A stretch of DNA of 64,000 bases from Antilocapra americana (GCA_007570785.1 ML664161.1:8626352-8690351), one strand, 5' to 3'; shown: positions 12,552 to 23,451, numbered from the stretch's first letter. Notes: generated by a model from the letters alone, not told the origin. Made by a program: numbers and translations.

Positions 12552-13310
12552 AATGCCATGGAATATTACTTAGCTATAAAAAATAATGAAATTCTGATAC
12601 ATGACATAATATGGATGAATCATAAAAACATTGTGCTAAGTGAAAGAAGTAGACATAAAGAAACAAATATTCTACTTTTATGAAGTACCTAGAAGAGATA
12701 AATTCACAAAGACAAAAAGTAAAATAGGAGCTGAAGGTTGCTGGAAGTGAGAAGTTACTGTTTAATAGGTACTAAAGAATTTATTTCATTTAATTAATTA
12801 ACTAGTTTATTTTTGGCTGTGCTAGGTCTTTGTTGCTTTGCAGATTTTCCCTAATTGAGATGAGTGAGGGCAGCTCTTCATTATGATGCTCAGGCTTCTC
12901 ATTGTGGTGGCTTTTCTTGTTGCAGAGCATGGGCTCTATTATAGGAGAGAGGGCTTCAGTAGTTGGCAGCTGGTGAGCTTAGCAGTCATGGCGCACTGTC
13001 TTAGTTGCCCCATGGCATGAGGAATCTTCCCCAACCAGGGATTGAATCTGTGTCCCCTTCATTGGCAAGTTGATTCTTAACCACTGGACCACAAGGTAAA
13101 CCCAAGTATTACAGAATTTCTCTTTCAATTTGTTTTTAAAATTCTGGAAATGAATAGTGATGATGATCATGCAACATTATGAATATGGTTAATGCTACTG
13201 AAATATATACCTAAAAATGGTTAAAGTGGTAGACCTTATGTTATAACATTTTACCATACAATACCATGTTATTTTATGTTGTTCACATTTTACATTAAAA
13301 ATGGAAAAAA
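12552..13310 (+). mobile_element. L1M 3' end, sense, split by a CHR-2 SINE
   Basis: 'ccatggaatattacttagct', 'acattgtgctaagtgaaaga' and, after an antisense SINE, 'ggaaatgaatagtgatgatg', 'ctaaaaatggttaaagtggt' and a terminal A tract form a typical L1M 3' end. It is out of order with the larger L1 around it, so it is a separate insertion or a rearranged copy. Confidence 0.8.
12786..13106 (-). mobile_element. CHR-2-type SINE, antisense
   Basis: Runs from 'tttatttttggctgtgctag' through 'ggcttctcattgtggtggct' and 'gttgcagagcatgggctct' to 'accagggattgaatctgtgt' and 'attcttaaccactggaccac'. This is the reverse complement of the long cetartiodactyl CHR-2 type SINE, inserted inside the L1M 3' end. Confidence 0.88.
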
Positions 13311-13364
13311 AAAACCCAAACAAATGCTACCTATAATAAACCCATTTTAAATATAAAAGCATGC

Positions 13365-13405
13365 ACACACAAAAAAACAAAAACAAAAAACAAACCAAGT
13401 AAATA
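13365..13405. repeat. A-rich / CAAAA simple repeat
   Basis: Low-complexity run of 'aaaaac' units within old L1 endonuclease-region sequence. Confidence 0.8.
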
Positions 13406-13706
13406 TAAAGACACAGATAATTTTTAAAAATAGTAATTAAAACAATATACCATGCAAGAGTCAATCAAAATGTAGTTGAAATGGCTCAATTTATAAATGA
13501 TAAATTTGAATTCAGAACAAGGGTTAAAAAAAGAATACATCACAGTTTTAATCAGGTCAATTCATTAGGAAGATATAACAATTTTAAGTATCCATGTGCT
13601 TTAAAAGAGATTCAAATTACATGAAGCAAAAATTGATCAAAATGGAAGGGAAAATTACACAGGCTATAATTACACAAGCTTACAGAGATATTGTGGGTTT
13701 GGTTCT

Positions 13707-15242
13707 CAGTTCAGTTCAGTTCAGTCACTCAGTCCATTCTGACTCTTTGTGACCCCATGAACTGCAGCACGCCAGGCCTCCCTGTCCATCACCAACTCCC
13801 GGAGTCCTCCCAAACCCATTTCCATCAAGTCAGTGATGCCATCCAGCCATCTCAAACCATAGCCTTGACTAGAGGAACCTTTGTTGGCAAAGTAATGTCT
13901 CTGCTTTTCAATAAGCTATCCAGGTTGGCGATAACTTTCCTTCCAAGGAGTAGATGTCTTTTAATTTCATGGCTGCAGTCACCATCTGCAGTGATTTTGG
14001 AGCCCAAAAAAATAAAGTCTGACACTTTTTCCACTGTTTCCCCATCTATTTCCCAAGAAGTGATGGGACCAGATGCCATGATCTTAGTTTTCTGAATGTT
14101 GAGCCTTAAGCCAACTGTTTCACTCTCCTCTTTCACTTTTCAGCAAGAGGCTTTTTAGTTCCTCTTCACTTTCTGCCATAAGGGTGGTGTCATCTGCATA
14201 TCTGAGGTTATTGATATTTCTCCTGGCAATCTTGATTCCAGCTTGTGCTTCTTCCAGCCTAGTGCTTCTCACGATGTACTCTGCCTATAAATTAAATTAG
14301 CAGGGTGACAATATACAGCCTTGACGTACTCCTTTTCCTATTTGGAACCAGTCTGTTGTTCCATGTTTAGTTCTAACTGTTGCTTCCTGACTTGCATACA
14401 GGTTTCTCAAGAGACAGGTCAGGTGGTCTGGTATTTCCATCTCTCTCAGAATTTTCCACAGTTTGTTGTGATCCACACAGTCAAAGGCTTTGGCATAGCC
14501 AATAAAGCAGAAGTAGATGTTTTTCTGGAACTCTTGCTTTTTCGATAATCCAGTGGATGTTGGCAGTTTGATCTCTGGTTCCTCTGCCTTTTCTAAAACC
14601 AGCTTGAACATCTGGAAGTTCACGGTTCATGTATTGCTGAAGCCTGGCTTGGAGAATTTTGAGCATTACTTTACTAGCGTGTGAGATGAGCGCAATTGTG
14701 TAGTAGTTGGAGCATTCTTTGGCATTGCCTTTCTTTGGGATAGGAATGATAACTGACATTTTCCAGTCCTGTGGCCATTGCTGAGTTTTCCAAATTTGCT
14801 GGCATATTGAGTGCAGCACTTTCACAGCATCATCTTTTAGGATTTGAAATAGCTCAACTGGAATTCCATCACCTCCACTAGCTTTGTTTGTAGTGAGGCT
14901 TTCTAAGGCCAACTTGACTTCACCTTCCAGGATGTCTGGCTCTAGCTGAGTGTAAGTGATCACATTGTGAGTATCAGAGTCATGAAGATCTTTTTTGTAC
15001 AGTTCTTCTGTGTATTCTTGCCACCTCCTTTTAATATCTTCTGCTTCTGTTAGGTCCATACCATTTCTGTCCTTTACCAAGCCCATCTCAGCATGAAATG
15101 TTCCCTTGGTATCTCTAATTTTCTTGAAGAGATCTCTAGTTTTTCCCATTCTGTTGTTTTCCTCTGTTTCTTTGCATTGATCACTAAGGAAGGCTTTCTT
15201 ATATCTCCTTGCTATTCTTTAGAATTCTGCATGCAGAATTTT
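13707..15242 (-). mobile_element. BovB (RTE) LINE, antisense, 5' truncated, internally deleted
   Basis: Starts with the reverse complement of the BovB 3' tail ('cagttcagttcagttcag') and extends about 1.5 kb through the 3' UTR and ORF2 reverse transcriptase region to a 5' truncation near 15235. Relative to other copies here it lacks about 230 bp between 'gccatccagccatctc' and 'aaaccatagccttgac', which is present at 36000-36280. A 10-bp direct repeat 'gtttggttct' lies at 13697-13706 and 15243-15252 and fits a target duplication. It is inserted inside the Tigger element. BovB is known for horizontal spread among vertebrates; that is family knowledge, not seen here. Confidence 0.93.
14160..15149 (-). 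pseudogene. BovB ORF2 reverse transcriptase pseudogene
   Basis: The longest frame (15149 down to 14481, 222 codons) carries early RT motifs: KASGGDGIPVEL at about residues 90-101, WPQDWKMSVIIPIPKK, YTIALISHASKV and QAGFRKGRGTRDQ. A second overlapping frame (14623-14297) holds the motif A region with AKAFDCVDH, and motif B as RQGCILSP. Motif C reads Y-A-D-D at 14188-14200 on the minus strand. So all catalytic blocks are visible but in different frames. At least two frameshifts, 5' loss of the endonuclease part and a 3' deletion make it inactive. In life such a protein would reverse-transcribe its own RNA at the target site and mobilise the BovB-tailed SINEs seen here. Confidence 0.9.
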
Positions 15243-15832
15243 GTTTGGTTCTAGACCACGGCAATAAAGTGATTCACACAAATTTTTTGGCTTCCCAGTG
15301 TGTATAAAAGTAATGTTTATACTATTCTGTAGTTGATTGAGTGTGTAATAGCATTATGTCTAAAAAAGTGTACATATCTTAATTTTAAAAATTAAAAATT
15401 CAAATCATTATCTAACAACACAGGGTTGCCACAGACCTTCAATTTGTAAAAGACCAGGTATCTGTGAAGCTCAATAAAGCAAAGTGCAATAAAACTATGT
15501 ATGCCTGTAGTTGGGGAGTTCAACACTCCTCTCCCAGTAACTGGTAGAACAAGTATATAGCATTAACAATACTAACAGCTTGAACACTAACATTCTATTT
15601 AAATGCCCCATCAAACAATAATAGAATACACCTTCTTTTCAAATGCCAGTGGAACATTCACAAATATGAACTGTAATCTAGATCTTAAAAGAAGTCTCAA
15701 CACATTTAAAAGCATTGAAAACATAAAGTGTGTATTCTCAATCACAATAAAATTAAATTAGAAATCAATAAGAAAAAAATTCCTGGAAATCTCCCCACCC
15801 AGATATTTAGTACTTGAGCAATACATTTCTAA

Positions 15833-15998
15833 ATTACTCAAAAAGGACTTCCCTCATTGTCCAGTGCTGAAGACTCCAAGCTTCCACTGCAGGGGGGTGG
15901 GGGGTGGGGCGAGGTTGATCCCTGGTTGGGGAACTGGGGAACCAAAACTTCACACACCAGGTAGTGTGGCTAAAATAAAATAAAGTAGATTACTCAAA
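15833..15998 (+). mobile_element. CHR-1-type SINE with 10-bp target duplication
   Basis: SINE body 15843-15988: 'ggacttccctcattgtccag', 'cttccactgcaggggggtgg', 'gttgatccctggttgggg', then an A/T tail. 'attactcaaa' is repeated exactly at 15833-15842 and 15989-15998. It interrupts old L1 ORF2 sequence between the endonuclease and RT parts. A G-rich expansion sits in the middle. Confidence 0.92.
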
Positions 15999-16759
15999 GA
16001 AGAAATCGCAAAGGAAATTAGAATATATTGTTAACTGAATGAAAATTAAAATACAATATATTGAATTTATGGGAAAGAGCTAAAGTAGAATGTAGAGGGA
16101 AATTTATAACTTTAAATGCTCAAATCAATAATCTAAGTTTCCATTTTGAGGAACTAGAAAAAGAAGTAATTAAACCCAAAGTCAGCAGAACACAAGTAAT
16201 GATAAAGCTAAGAGCAGAAGTCAATAAAATAAAGGAAATCAATGGCACAAAAAATTGTTTCTTTAAAAGAATTACTAGAATTGATTAATCAAAATAAAAA
16301 AGACATAAGTTATCAATATATGGAATGCATACAGGAATATCATCTAGATCCTCAGACAAAAGAAAATAAGGAAATATTATAAACTCCTCATGCCAATAAA
16401 TTTGACAACTTTAGCAAAATGGGAAAATTTTAGAAAAATACAAACTGCCAAACTCATTCAAGAAGAAATAGACAATCTGTACCTAAAAAGTAAATTGAAT
16501 TGCAGTTAAAAACCTCTCACAGAGAAACTCCAGGTTCAAATGGTTTCACAGGTGAATTTTACTATACATTTAAAAAATAAATAGTATAAATACAGTTGCC
16601 TTTATGAAAACAGGTTAAAACCAAAAAAAATGACTATATAACAATAGACACAAAAGTTTTAACAACGTTTTAGTGTGTCAAATTAAAAATGATAATATGT
16701 CACATCCAAGCAATGTTTAGTAGGAATGCTTACATTTTAATCCAGGAATGTAAAGTAGC

Positions 16760-17625
16760 TGTGCTTTGTTTTATTATTTTTGAACTGAAATATAATTCAC
16801 ATACCATGAATTCACCCATTTAAAGTGTACAGTGCAATGGTGTTTAATAATTCAGTCTATTCAAAGATTGTGAAACCATGATGACTAAGTTTAGAATATT
16901 TTTATCACCTTAAATATGTATCCTAATGTATCCATTAGTATTCACGACCCAATTCTTTCTCCCCTGTCTGCTAATCAGACCACTAATCTGCTATCTCTAA
17001 GTAATTGCCTATTTGGAGCATTTTATACCAATGGACTTATATAATGCATGGTATTTTGTGACTGCTTCTTTCAATTTGCAGAATGGTTTCAAGGCTCATC
17101 CAGGTTGTAGCAGGTATCGGGTCTTAATTCCTTTTTACAGCCAAATATTTTTCCATTATGTGGATATACAATGGGCCCTTGAACAGCGCACAGATTAATC
17201 TGCATATAATTGGCCCTGCAGTTCCTCCAGAATCACAGTTTAGTCAGCCATGAACCAGGTAGCACTGTAGTATTTATTACTGAAAAATATCTGCGTGTAA
17301 GTGGAGCCATACATTTTAAACTAATGGGTCAGCTGTACCACATTTTGCTTATATATTTTTCAGTTTGATGGACATACGGGTTGTCCACTTTTTTGACTAA
17401 CACTCCTATCATCATTCTTACACAACTTTTCATGTGGACATATGTTTTCATTTATTTTGAGTATATACCAAGAATAGAATTGCAGGGTCATAGGGTAACT
17501 GTCTAACTTTTTGAGGAACTGACAAACTATTTTCCAGAGTGACTATACTGTTAAACACTCCCCTCAGCAGTACATGAGGGTTCCACCTTCTCTACATCCT
17601 CATTGACCCTTATTGTCTCCTTTTT
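16760..17625 (-). mobile_element. L1M 3' UTR, antisense, with a nested Tigger-type element
   Basis: 'gaactgaaatataattcaca', 'aattcacccatttaaagtgt', 'cagtgcaatggtgtttaata' and, after a nested element, 'gggtcatagggtaactgtct' and 'gaggaactgacaaactattt' follow the reverse complement of an L1M 3' UTR. Sense ORF2 sequence lies on both sides, so this element was inserted into the larger L1. Confidence 0.82.
17169..17335 (+). mobile_element. Short Tigger/MER2-like DNA transposon
   Basis: About 167 bp with imperfect terminal inverted repeats: left 'caatgggcccttgaacagcg', right '...taatgggtcagctg', resembling the 'cagttgacccttgaacaac' termini of non-autonomous Tigger-like elements. TA lies on both sides (17167-17168 and 17336-17337). 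The surrounding L1M 3' UTR reads continuously across it once it is removed. The exact family name is uncertain. Confidence 0.65.
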
Positions 17626-18527
17626 TGATTCAATGAGACAAAGTAATATTGGTTTAAAACCACATGTTCATCTCAGTAAATATAGAAAAAGCATTTGACA
17701 AAACCCAAGACTCTTTCTTTATATTATAATAAAACAAAAGGAAACAAAATGGAACTCTAAGCAAAATACAAGTAGAAACTTCTATAGCTTGAAAAGGGGA
17801 TCCATACAGCTCACCTCTCAATGGCTGATGTCAAACTTAAAGGTGAAAGGTTGAATGCCTTTCCCTGAGACTGGATAAAAAGCAAAGATGTCTAGTCCTT
17901 CCACTCCTATTCAACACTCTACAGGGGGAATCTTAATCAGTAAAGGAAAAAGTAAAGAAAGATTATAAAGAAAGCAGTTAAACTGATTTACTCATAGAGA
18001 ACATAGTCAGTATGTGGACATGGTTAAGATATCTCCAAAACCACTAAAAGATCTAGCAAGTATGCTTAGGAAAATTACAGGAGACCATGTCAGTATACAA
18101 TAATCAATTGTTATAGCAGCAACAAACAATTAGAAATTTAAATTTTAAACACCATTTACAACAGCATCAAAAACATAATATGCTTAAGGAAAGTTTAAAC
18201 AAAAAAATGTTCTAGACTTAAAAACTAAAAAGACTGCTAAGAAAATTAAGGAAGGACTTCACAATTAGATATACTATGTCCAATATTATTTATCAATATT
18301 AAGATGTCAATTTTCCTCAAATTAATTTGTAGATTCAATGTTGAGCAAAACCCCAGAAAACTTTGTTTACAAATTAAGCTGATTATAAATTTTATATGGA
18401 AATGCAAAAAAATTAAAACAGCAAAAACAATTTCGAAAATGAAGAACAAAGTTGGGGAGCTACACTACCTGTTTCAAGATTTACTATAAAGTTACATTAA
18501 TTAAGATTAATTAAGGGTAAGAATAAG

Positions 18528-18733
18528 ACGGGTTTCCCCAGGGGCTCAATGGTAAGCAATCTGCCTGCCATACAGGAGATGTGGGTTCAGTCCCTAGATC
18601 AGGAAAATCCCTTGGAGGCAGGCATGGTAATCCACTCCAGTATCCTTGCCAGGAAAATCCCATGGGCAGAGGAGCCTGGTAGGCTACAGTCCATAGGGTC
18701 ACAAAGAATCGGACACGACTGAAGCTCACATAA
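18528..18733 (+). mobile_element. Bov-tA SINE, sense
   Basis: 'ggtttccccaggggctcaat', 'atctgcctgccatacaggag', 'gggttcagtccctagatcag' and 'agaatcggacacgactgaag' identify a Bov-tA copy within old L1 ORF2. Confidence 0.95.
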
Positions 18734-19840
18734 GAAGTAAACATGAGATCAAAGTGTAAGAGCTAAAATAATAAGACATCTAGAAGAAAATCTTTGTGAT
18801 CTTTAGTTAGACAAAGATTCTTTCAGATAGTATGCAAAAATCATGAATCAAAAAATAAAGAGCTTAAATTGGACTTCATCAAATTAAAAAAAACTTGTTC
18901 TCTTAAAATGACTGCTAAGAAATTCAAACCATGGTTTTTGATAAAATATTTGTAAAACATAATCCTGATAAAGGAGTTCTATTCAGGTAATATAAAGAAT
19001 ATTGCAAATCTTAAACAACTCATGAAAAATGCAGAAAAGATTTTAACTGACACTTCACCAAAGAAGCTATGGAAACAACAAATAAACACATGAAAAAATG
19101 CTCAACATCCAAAATCATTAGTCATTCGGGAAGTGCAAATTAAAGCTGTGATGATATACACCAAAGGCCAATGAGGAGGCTCCAATTTAAAGACTTAAAA
19201 CACTAAATGTCTGCAAGGGTGTGGAGCAACTGGAAATCCAACGCATTGTTGGTAGGAATGTAAAATATTTTAGCAAGAAGCTTGGCAATTTCTTGAAAAG
19301 TTAAATATGCACTGACCATGTAACCTAGCAATTTCAGTTGAGTATTTACCCAAGCGAAATGAAAATTGTTGTCCACACAAACATTTGTACATGAATGGTT
19401 ATGGCAGCTTCAAGATAATAAACATTTGGAAACAAGCCAAATGTCCATCAACAAATGAATGGATGAACGAATTTGGTATAGCTCCTCAATAGACTGAGAG
19501 ATAAATAGAAAAGAACAAATACATGCTACAACAGTAATGAATCTCAAAAACATTGTGCCGAGTGAAAGAAGCCAGACATTAAGACTATGATTACATTATA
19601 TGAAATTCTAGATTTAGTAACCAAAATCAGATTAGTGGTAAGCTAGGGGAGGGAGCAGGAGTGGGTGATTTGAGTGGAGCAGAAATGAACTTTGTGGGGT
19701 GATAGAAGTGTGTGGTATCTTGATTAGTCACATGGGTGAATTCGTTTGTCAAAATTCTTAAAAATGCACATTGAAGATAGATGCATTTTTATTATATGGA
19801 AACTATATCCTTAAGTTAATTTTTAAAAATCTATACAGAA

Positions 19841-20584
19841 GTAATCGTTTTGGAGAATATGTTTGGAGCTGTTTCCCCACTGCTTGGCTATCTCACTTTT
19901 TTCTCCTCTGACTTCTCCTCCTCCATCCCTGATTTCTGCTCTTGAGTCACAGCCTTCTTTCATTTGCCGGCTCTCCAAATATTTGGAGAGGCCTCTATCA
20001 ATGGTTTCCTTTACTCACCCACCCACCCCCACCAAAGTCTCCTCTCCCACAGGTTAAACATTGCCAGTTCTTCAGTCATTCACATTTGATGTAGTTTCTG
20101 ACCTTGATAAAAAGTGGAGCTGGAAAAGCTGTATGCCTTCAACAGAGAGGCAAGATCTGGAAGGCTCATGAATTCCCCAAGCAAAGGAGAGTATTCCAAG
20201 GGCTGGGTAACCAAAACAAAGCAAACAAAAATGGAAGTGTTTACAGTGGAAAAGTGTACAGGGGCCCAAATCATGCAAGGCCACGTAAGTCATGGTCAAG
20301 ATTTTGTTCCCTTCTTAAGTATGTTTTAAAAGAGAAGAGATGTGATCTAACCCAGGGCAGCCTCCAGGTGTTGGGCTCATAGTAAGAAAGTTTCTTTCAA
20401 TTAGTTTCCCCCGCGGCACATACCAGGGTACTAACAATCTCAGCAGCTCCATCATCTTTGATAAGATTTCTCTTTCAAATTTCCTGCACTCTATGAAGCA
20501 CAGTGCCTTTAGAACAGCATTTACAGTGGTTTTGTCTTCTGTGTTCCTTCTATTTACCAGCTCTCTTGGTTCAATTATGTGCAG
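19841..20584. other. Stretch without gene
   Basis: No gene. Pyrimidine-rich near 19863-20050. Around 20240-20350, phrases such as 'ggcccaaatcatgcaaggcc' and 'gagatgtgatctaacc' hint at an old mammalian repeat, but I cannot assign it. Overlapping frames on both strands (20072-20382) are shadows of one another and lack exon-like features. Confidence 0.5.
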
Positions 20585-20765
20585 GTTATTTAACTTGGAT
20601 AGCTTCTTCAACGTCTCTGTTTTCTCACCTGTAAACTAAGGATAGCCACTATAATGCTTTCAAAGTGTTACTGCAATGATAAAATATATTAATATATGTG
20701 AGATGCTTTGAATATTTACTGGTGCATAGTAAGCAGTCTTTAAGCATTTTCTGTTACTATTTGCC
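20585..20765 (+). mobile_element. MIR SINE, sense
   Basis: Follows the MIR consensus: 'ttatttaacttggatagctt', 'ctgttttctcacctgtaaac', 'tgttactgcaatgataaaat', 'actggtgcatagtaagcagt', ending in 'ttctgttactattt'. This is the core and 3' part of an ancient mammalian SINE. Confidence 0.82.
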
Positions 20766-22139
20766 TAAGTATAAAGAGGAAAACTGTATAAGCTTCCAGA
20801 CAGAAGGAATAAGTTACCTGTGAAGGGGGGTCGAGGCGGGAAGGGAAGGGGAACAGGCTGGCAGTGAAATTTTCCTTTGCAACACTGGAAACTAGAAGGC
20901 AGTGGAAAACATTTTTAAATTAAAAATCCTATGACCAGTTGCTATATACTTCACTTATCAAAATGAAAAATACTATTACATGTATATAAAAGGCATACCC
21001 TGCCACATAGTAAGTGCCCCATAAGATTTTTCTGTTATTACTATCTATAGGGCCAGGATCTGAGATTCGGAATCTCCCTCCCTGGGTGATAACTATATTC
21101 CACCTGCATACCACACAGGCCATGACCGCACTCCTCACCTGACACATCCTCCTCTCTGTTCTTTCCCACTTACATTTCAATTATTCCAGCCCCTGGAAGG
21201 TGAGAAAGGGTTTCGCATTCTATCTAAATTAATAAAGTATCTCCCAATTTTGTCAGGTTCGTGTTAAATATCAACAGATATTGATTGGGGAACTAAAAAA
21301 AAAAATGTACTTAGCCTACATTCTAGAAAATACCAAAAGCAAAAAGATATTGTCTATTTCATGGTGAAATCGTCCTTGCTTTCATTAAATTTTAAAGCTC
21401 CTAACTGTATTAAAAATAATTGTAATATAATTGGAAACTTCATTATTTCATGATTTGTATTATTTTCTGGTAGTTATCCTGTTCTTTGATGTGCTTGGCA
21501 TTACTTCTTCAAACATCAAATTGTTTCATTATTGCTCAATTCAAGATTGTTTACAAAAACTTAATTTGAAATTTTAAAATGTTGAGTTTTCCAAAGAGGA
21601 GGAAAGGGTTATAAAACCATCTAAACCATATTTGCCAGGACTTTTATGTCTGAATTTTTATTCAGAGCAATTTAAGGGGAAAAGTAATTCTTATGTTTCT
21701 GATTCATTTATGCTTGAATCATCAAATTGCTGTTTTTCCAAAAGCTATTTGATGTTCCACTAGCTTTTGAATCCTTTAAGACTTTTTAATGTCTCTTTTT
21801 CCTCTCATTATAGACTTTCTGCTCTCTGTGGGTTTTATTGGTCCAGTGTGTGCCTCGTATTTAACCCATATTTCTCAAATGGAATCATTTTATGAACGGG
21901 TTCACTCTCACTCTTACCTCAGGACCCACGCACAGGTGCTTTTCTCAGCATGGAACACCTTTTCATGGTTAGCTTCTGTATTTCCTTTGTCTAAAAGTGA
22001 TTTTTCCAATGAGGCTTACTCTGAACTCCCTGTTTCAAATTGCAAAACTAAAATCTACTCTAAAATACAGCACAAAATCAACTTAGCTAAGTGAAACTTA
22101 GAATCAAATAAATGTTAGAGGGACTTTGAAGTTTTTCTG
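20766..22139. other. Stretch without gene; possible MIR and L2 scraps
   Basis: No gene. 20985-21045 ('gccacatagtaagtgcccca') looks like another MIR 3' tail. 21885-22060 ('cagcatggaacaccttttca', 'gaggcttactctgaactccc') resembles old L2-like sequence. The 101-codon frame at 21789-22094 falls in that block and is not convincing as a gene. Confidence 0.45.
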
Positions 22140-22225
22140 ACCCAAATGTCTCATGTTGCAGATGAAGCCTAGAGAAGTTAAGGGGCTTCCCTCAGATTAG
22201 ACAACCAGTTAAATCCAGAAATCTA
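22140..22225 (-). mobile_element. MIR fragment, antisense
   Basis: 'cagatgaagcctagagaagt', 'taaggggcttccctcagatt' and 'acaaccagttaaatccagaa' follow the reverse complement of the central MIR region. Confidence 0.5.
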
Positions 22226-22227
22226 AC

Positions 22228-22694
22228 AGGCATCTCACACTCAGCATGCCCTAAACTGAACTGTGGTTGTCTCCTGAATCCTACTCCCTGTCTTGGTTGA
22301 TGGTAACACCATTCTTCCAGTTACTCGGGCCAAATACCTTGGAATCATCTCATCACCCTTTCTTTTACACCCTCCCCCCATATCTAATCTATCAACAAAT
22401 CCTATTTGCTTTGCCTTCAAAACACAAACAGAATCTTCCCATCTCCCACATTTGTCCAGCATCTCACACTCAGATTACTGCAAGTCTCCTGTCTGTTCTC
22501 CTTGCATCTATTCTTCCTCTGCTCTAGTCTGTTCTTGAGCAGAAGCTAGACTGACTGAAACCCAAGTCAGTTCATGCTTCTCTTGCGCTCTGTTCCAGAT
22601 CTACCAAAAGCTTTGCATTTCACTCAAGCAATGCCTACAGAAACCTCCACCCTCTGGGCTCCCATATCTCCCCACAAACTTATCTTCTACTTGT
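22228..22694 (+). mobile_element. L2-like LINE remnant, ORF2 region
   Basis: Recognisable phrases: 'gccctaaactgaactgtggt', 'tggtaacaccattcttccag', 'gccaaataccttggaatcat', 'taatctatcaacaaatccta', 'cagattactgcaagtctcct'. Frame 22293-22538 begins with VDGNTILPVTRAKYLG, which resembles the C-terminal part of an L2/CR1-type reverse transcriptase. It is interrupted by young SINEs from 22695 on. Confidence 0.6.
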
Positions 22695-22948
22695 CTACCC
22701 CTTGCTTGAAAAGTCAAAGTGTTAGTTGCTCAGTCGTGTCGGACTCTGCAACCCCATGGACTATAGCCCACCAGGCTCCTCTGTCCATGGAATTCTCCAG
22801 ACAAGAATACTGGAGTGGGTTGCCATTCCCTTTTCCAGGGGATCTTCCTGACCCAGGGATTGAGCCTGGGTCTCTTGCATTGCAGGCGGATTCCTCACCA
22901 TCTGAGCCGCCAGGGAAGTACTGTCCCTTGAAGCCTACCCCTTGCTTG
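22695..22948 (-). mobile_element. Bov-tA SINE, antisense, with 14-bp target duplication
   Basis: The element 22709-22934 starts 'aaaagtcaaagtgttagttg' and contains 'gtcggactctgcaaccccat', 'gggttgccattcccttttcc' and 'ttgagcctgggtctcttgca'. The exact 14-bp repeat 'ctaccccttgcttg' at 22695-22708 and 22935-22948 brackets it and dates it as a fairly young insertion into the L2 remnant. Confidence 0.97.
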
Positions 22949-22969
22949 CTACCCTATAAATATAATGAT

Positions 22970-23258
22970 CTTGCTGCTGCTGCTGCTGCTAAGTCACTTC
23001 AGTCATGTCCGACTCTGTGCAACCCCGTAGACAGCAGCCCACCAGGCTCCGCTGTCCCTACGATTCTCCAGGCAAGAGTACTGGAGTGGGTTGCCATTTC
23101 CTTCTCCAATGCATGAAAGTGAAAAGTGAAACTGAAGTCGCTCAGTCATATCCAACTTTTCGTGACCCCATGGACTGCAGCCTACCAGGCTCCGCCATCC
23201 ATGGGATTTTCCAGGCAAGAGTACTGGAGTTGGGTGCCATTGCCTTCTCCGGATCTTC
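22970..23258 (-). mobile_element. Bov-A2 SINE, antisense, with GCT-repeat tail
   Basis: Two tandem Bov-A monomers joined by 'tgcatgaaagtgaaaagtga'. Monomer 1 has 'gactctgtgcaaccccgtag' and 'attctccaggcaagagtact'. Monomer 2 has 'aacttttcgtgaccccatgg' and 'gattttccaggcaagagtac'. The tail side carries a GCT microsatellite (about 22974-22991), the AGC repeat usual at the end of this SINE. 'gatcttgct' before and 'gatcttcttgct' after may be the target duplication. Confidence 0.95.
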
Positions 23259-23451
23259 TTGCTAGTCCTTGAATAATCCTGACATATTCCCACCTTAAAG
23301 TCTGGTGACACATATCCCATAACATGGGCATATTTCTGAGTATGAAAAGCATTAATTTGTTAAGTGTAACTAGATAAAATAACCCCCAATTTTTGTAGCC
23401 TGTTTTGTTATCCCCTAACTTTTAATATACCAAGATCCTCAAATGAAAATG

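Larger units (their letters stand above)
13683..15507 (-). mobile_element. Tigger1-type DNA transposon, split by BovB
   Basis: The left piece (13683-13706, 'cagagatattgtgggtttgg') and right piece (15243-15507) join across the BovB insert into a roughly 290-bp internally deleted pogo/Tigger1 derivative. Recognised blocks are 'ttctagaccacggcaataaa', 'tttttggcttcccagtgtgt', 'aatagcattatgtctaaaaa', 'cagggttgccacagaccttc' and the terminal 'ataaaactatgtatgcctg'. TA dinucleotides flank it at 13681-13682 and 15508-15509, as expected for a TcMar-type target duplication. The host L1 sequence resumes directly after it. Strand is given by the transposase side remembered for Tigger1 and is uncertain. Confidence 0.78.
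10600..19840 (+). mobile_element. Ancient sense L1 expanded by nested insertions
   Basis: Sense L1 pieces appear in collinear order once later insertions are skipped. These are a 5'/ORF1-like part (about 10600-11905), ORF2 endonuclease (13315-13680, resuming 15510-15842 with 'ttcaacactcctctcccagtaactgg'), reverse transcriptase region (15989-16760, with the short frame 16061-16288 still showing KFITLNAQINN), more ORF2 (17626-18527, including 'tagaaaaagcatttgacaaa'), the ORF2 C-terminal part (18734-19300) and a 3' end (19300-19840, 'aaatgtccatcaacaaatga'). The interruptions are Bov-tA, CHR-1, BovB, CHR-2, Tigger and other L1 pieces listed separately. No intact frame is left. The part before about 11060 is the least certain. 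Confidence 0.7.

Noticed and set aside
14321..14548. Plus-strand frames inside BovB copies (also 13691-14095 and 29494-29886)
   Set aside because: They are antisense shadows of BovB ORF2, whose RT motifs are on the opposite strand.
22574..23116. A 180-codon plus-strand frame
   Set aside because: It runs through an L2 remnant, an antisense Bov-tA and part of an antisense Bov-A2. Phrases such as YWSGLPFPFPGDLPDPGIEP are the usual translation of this SINE.
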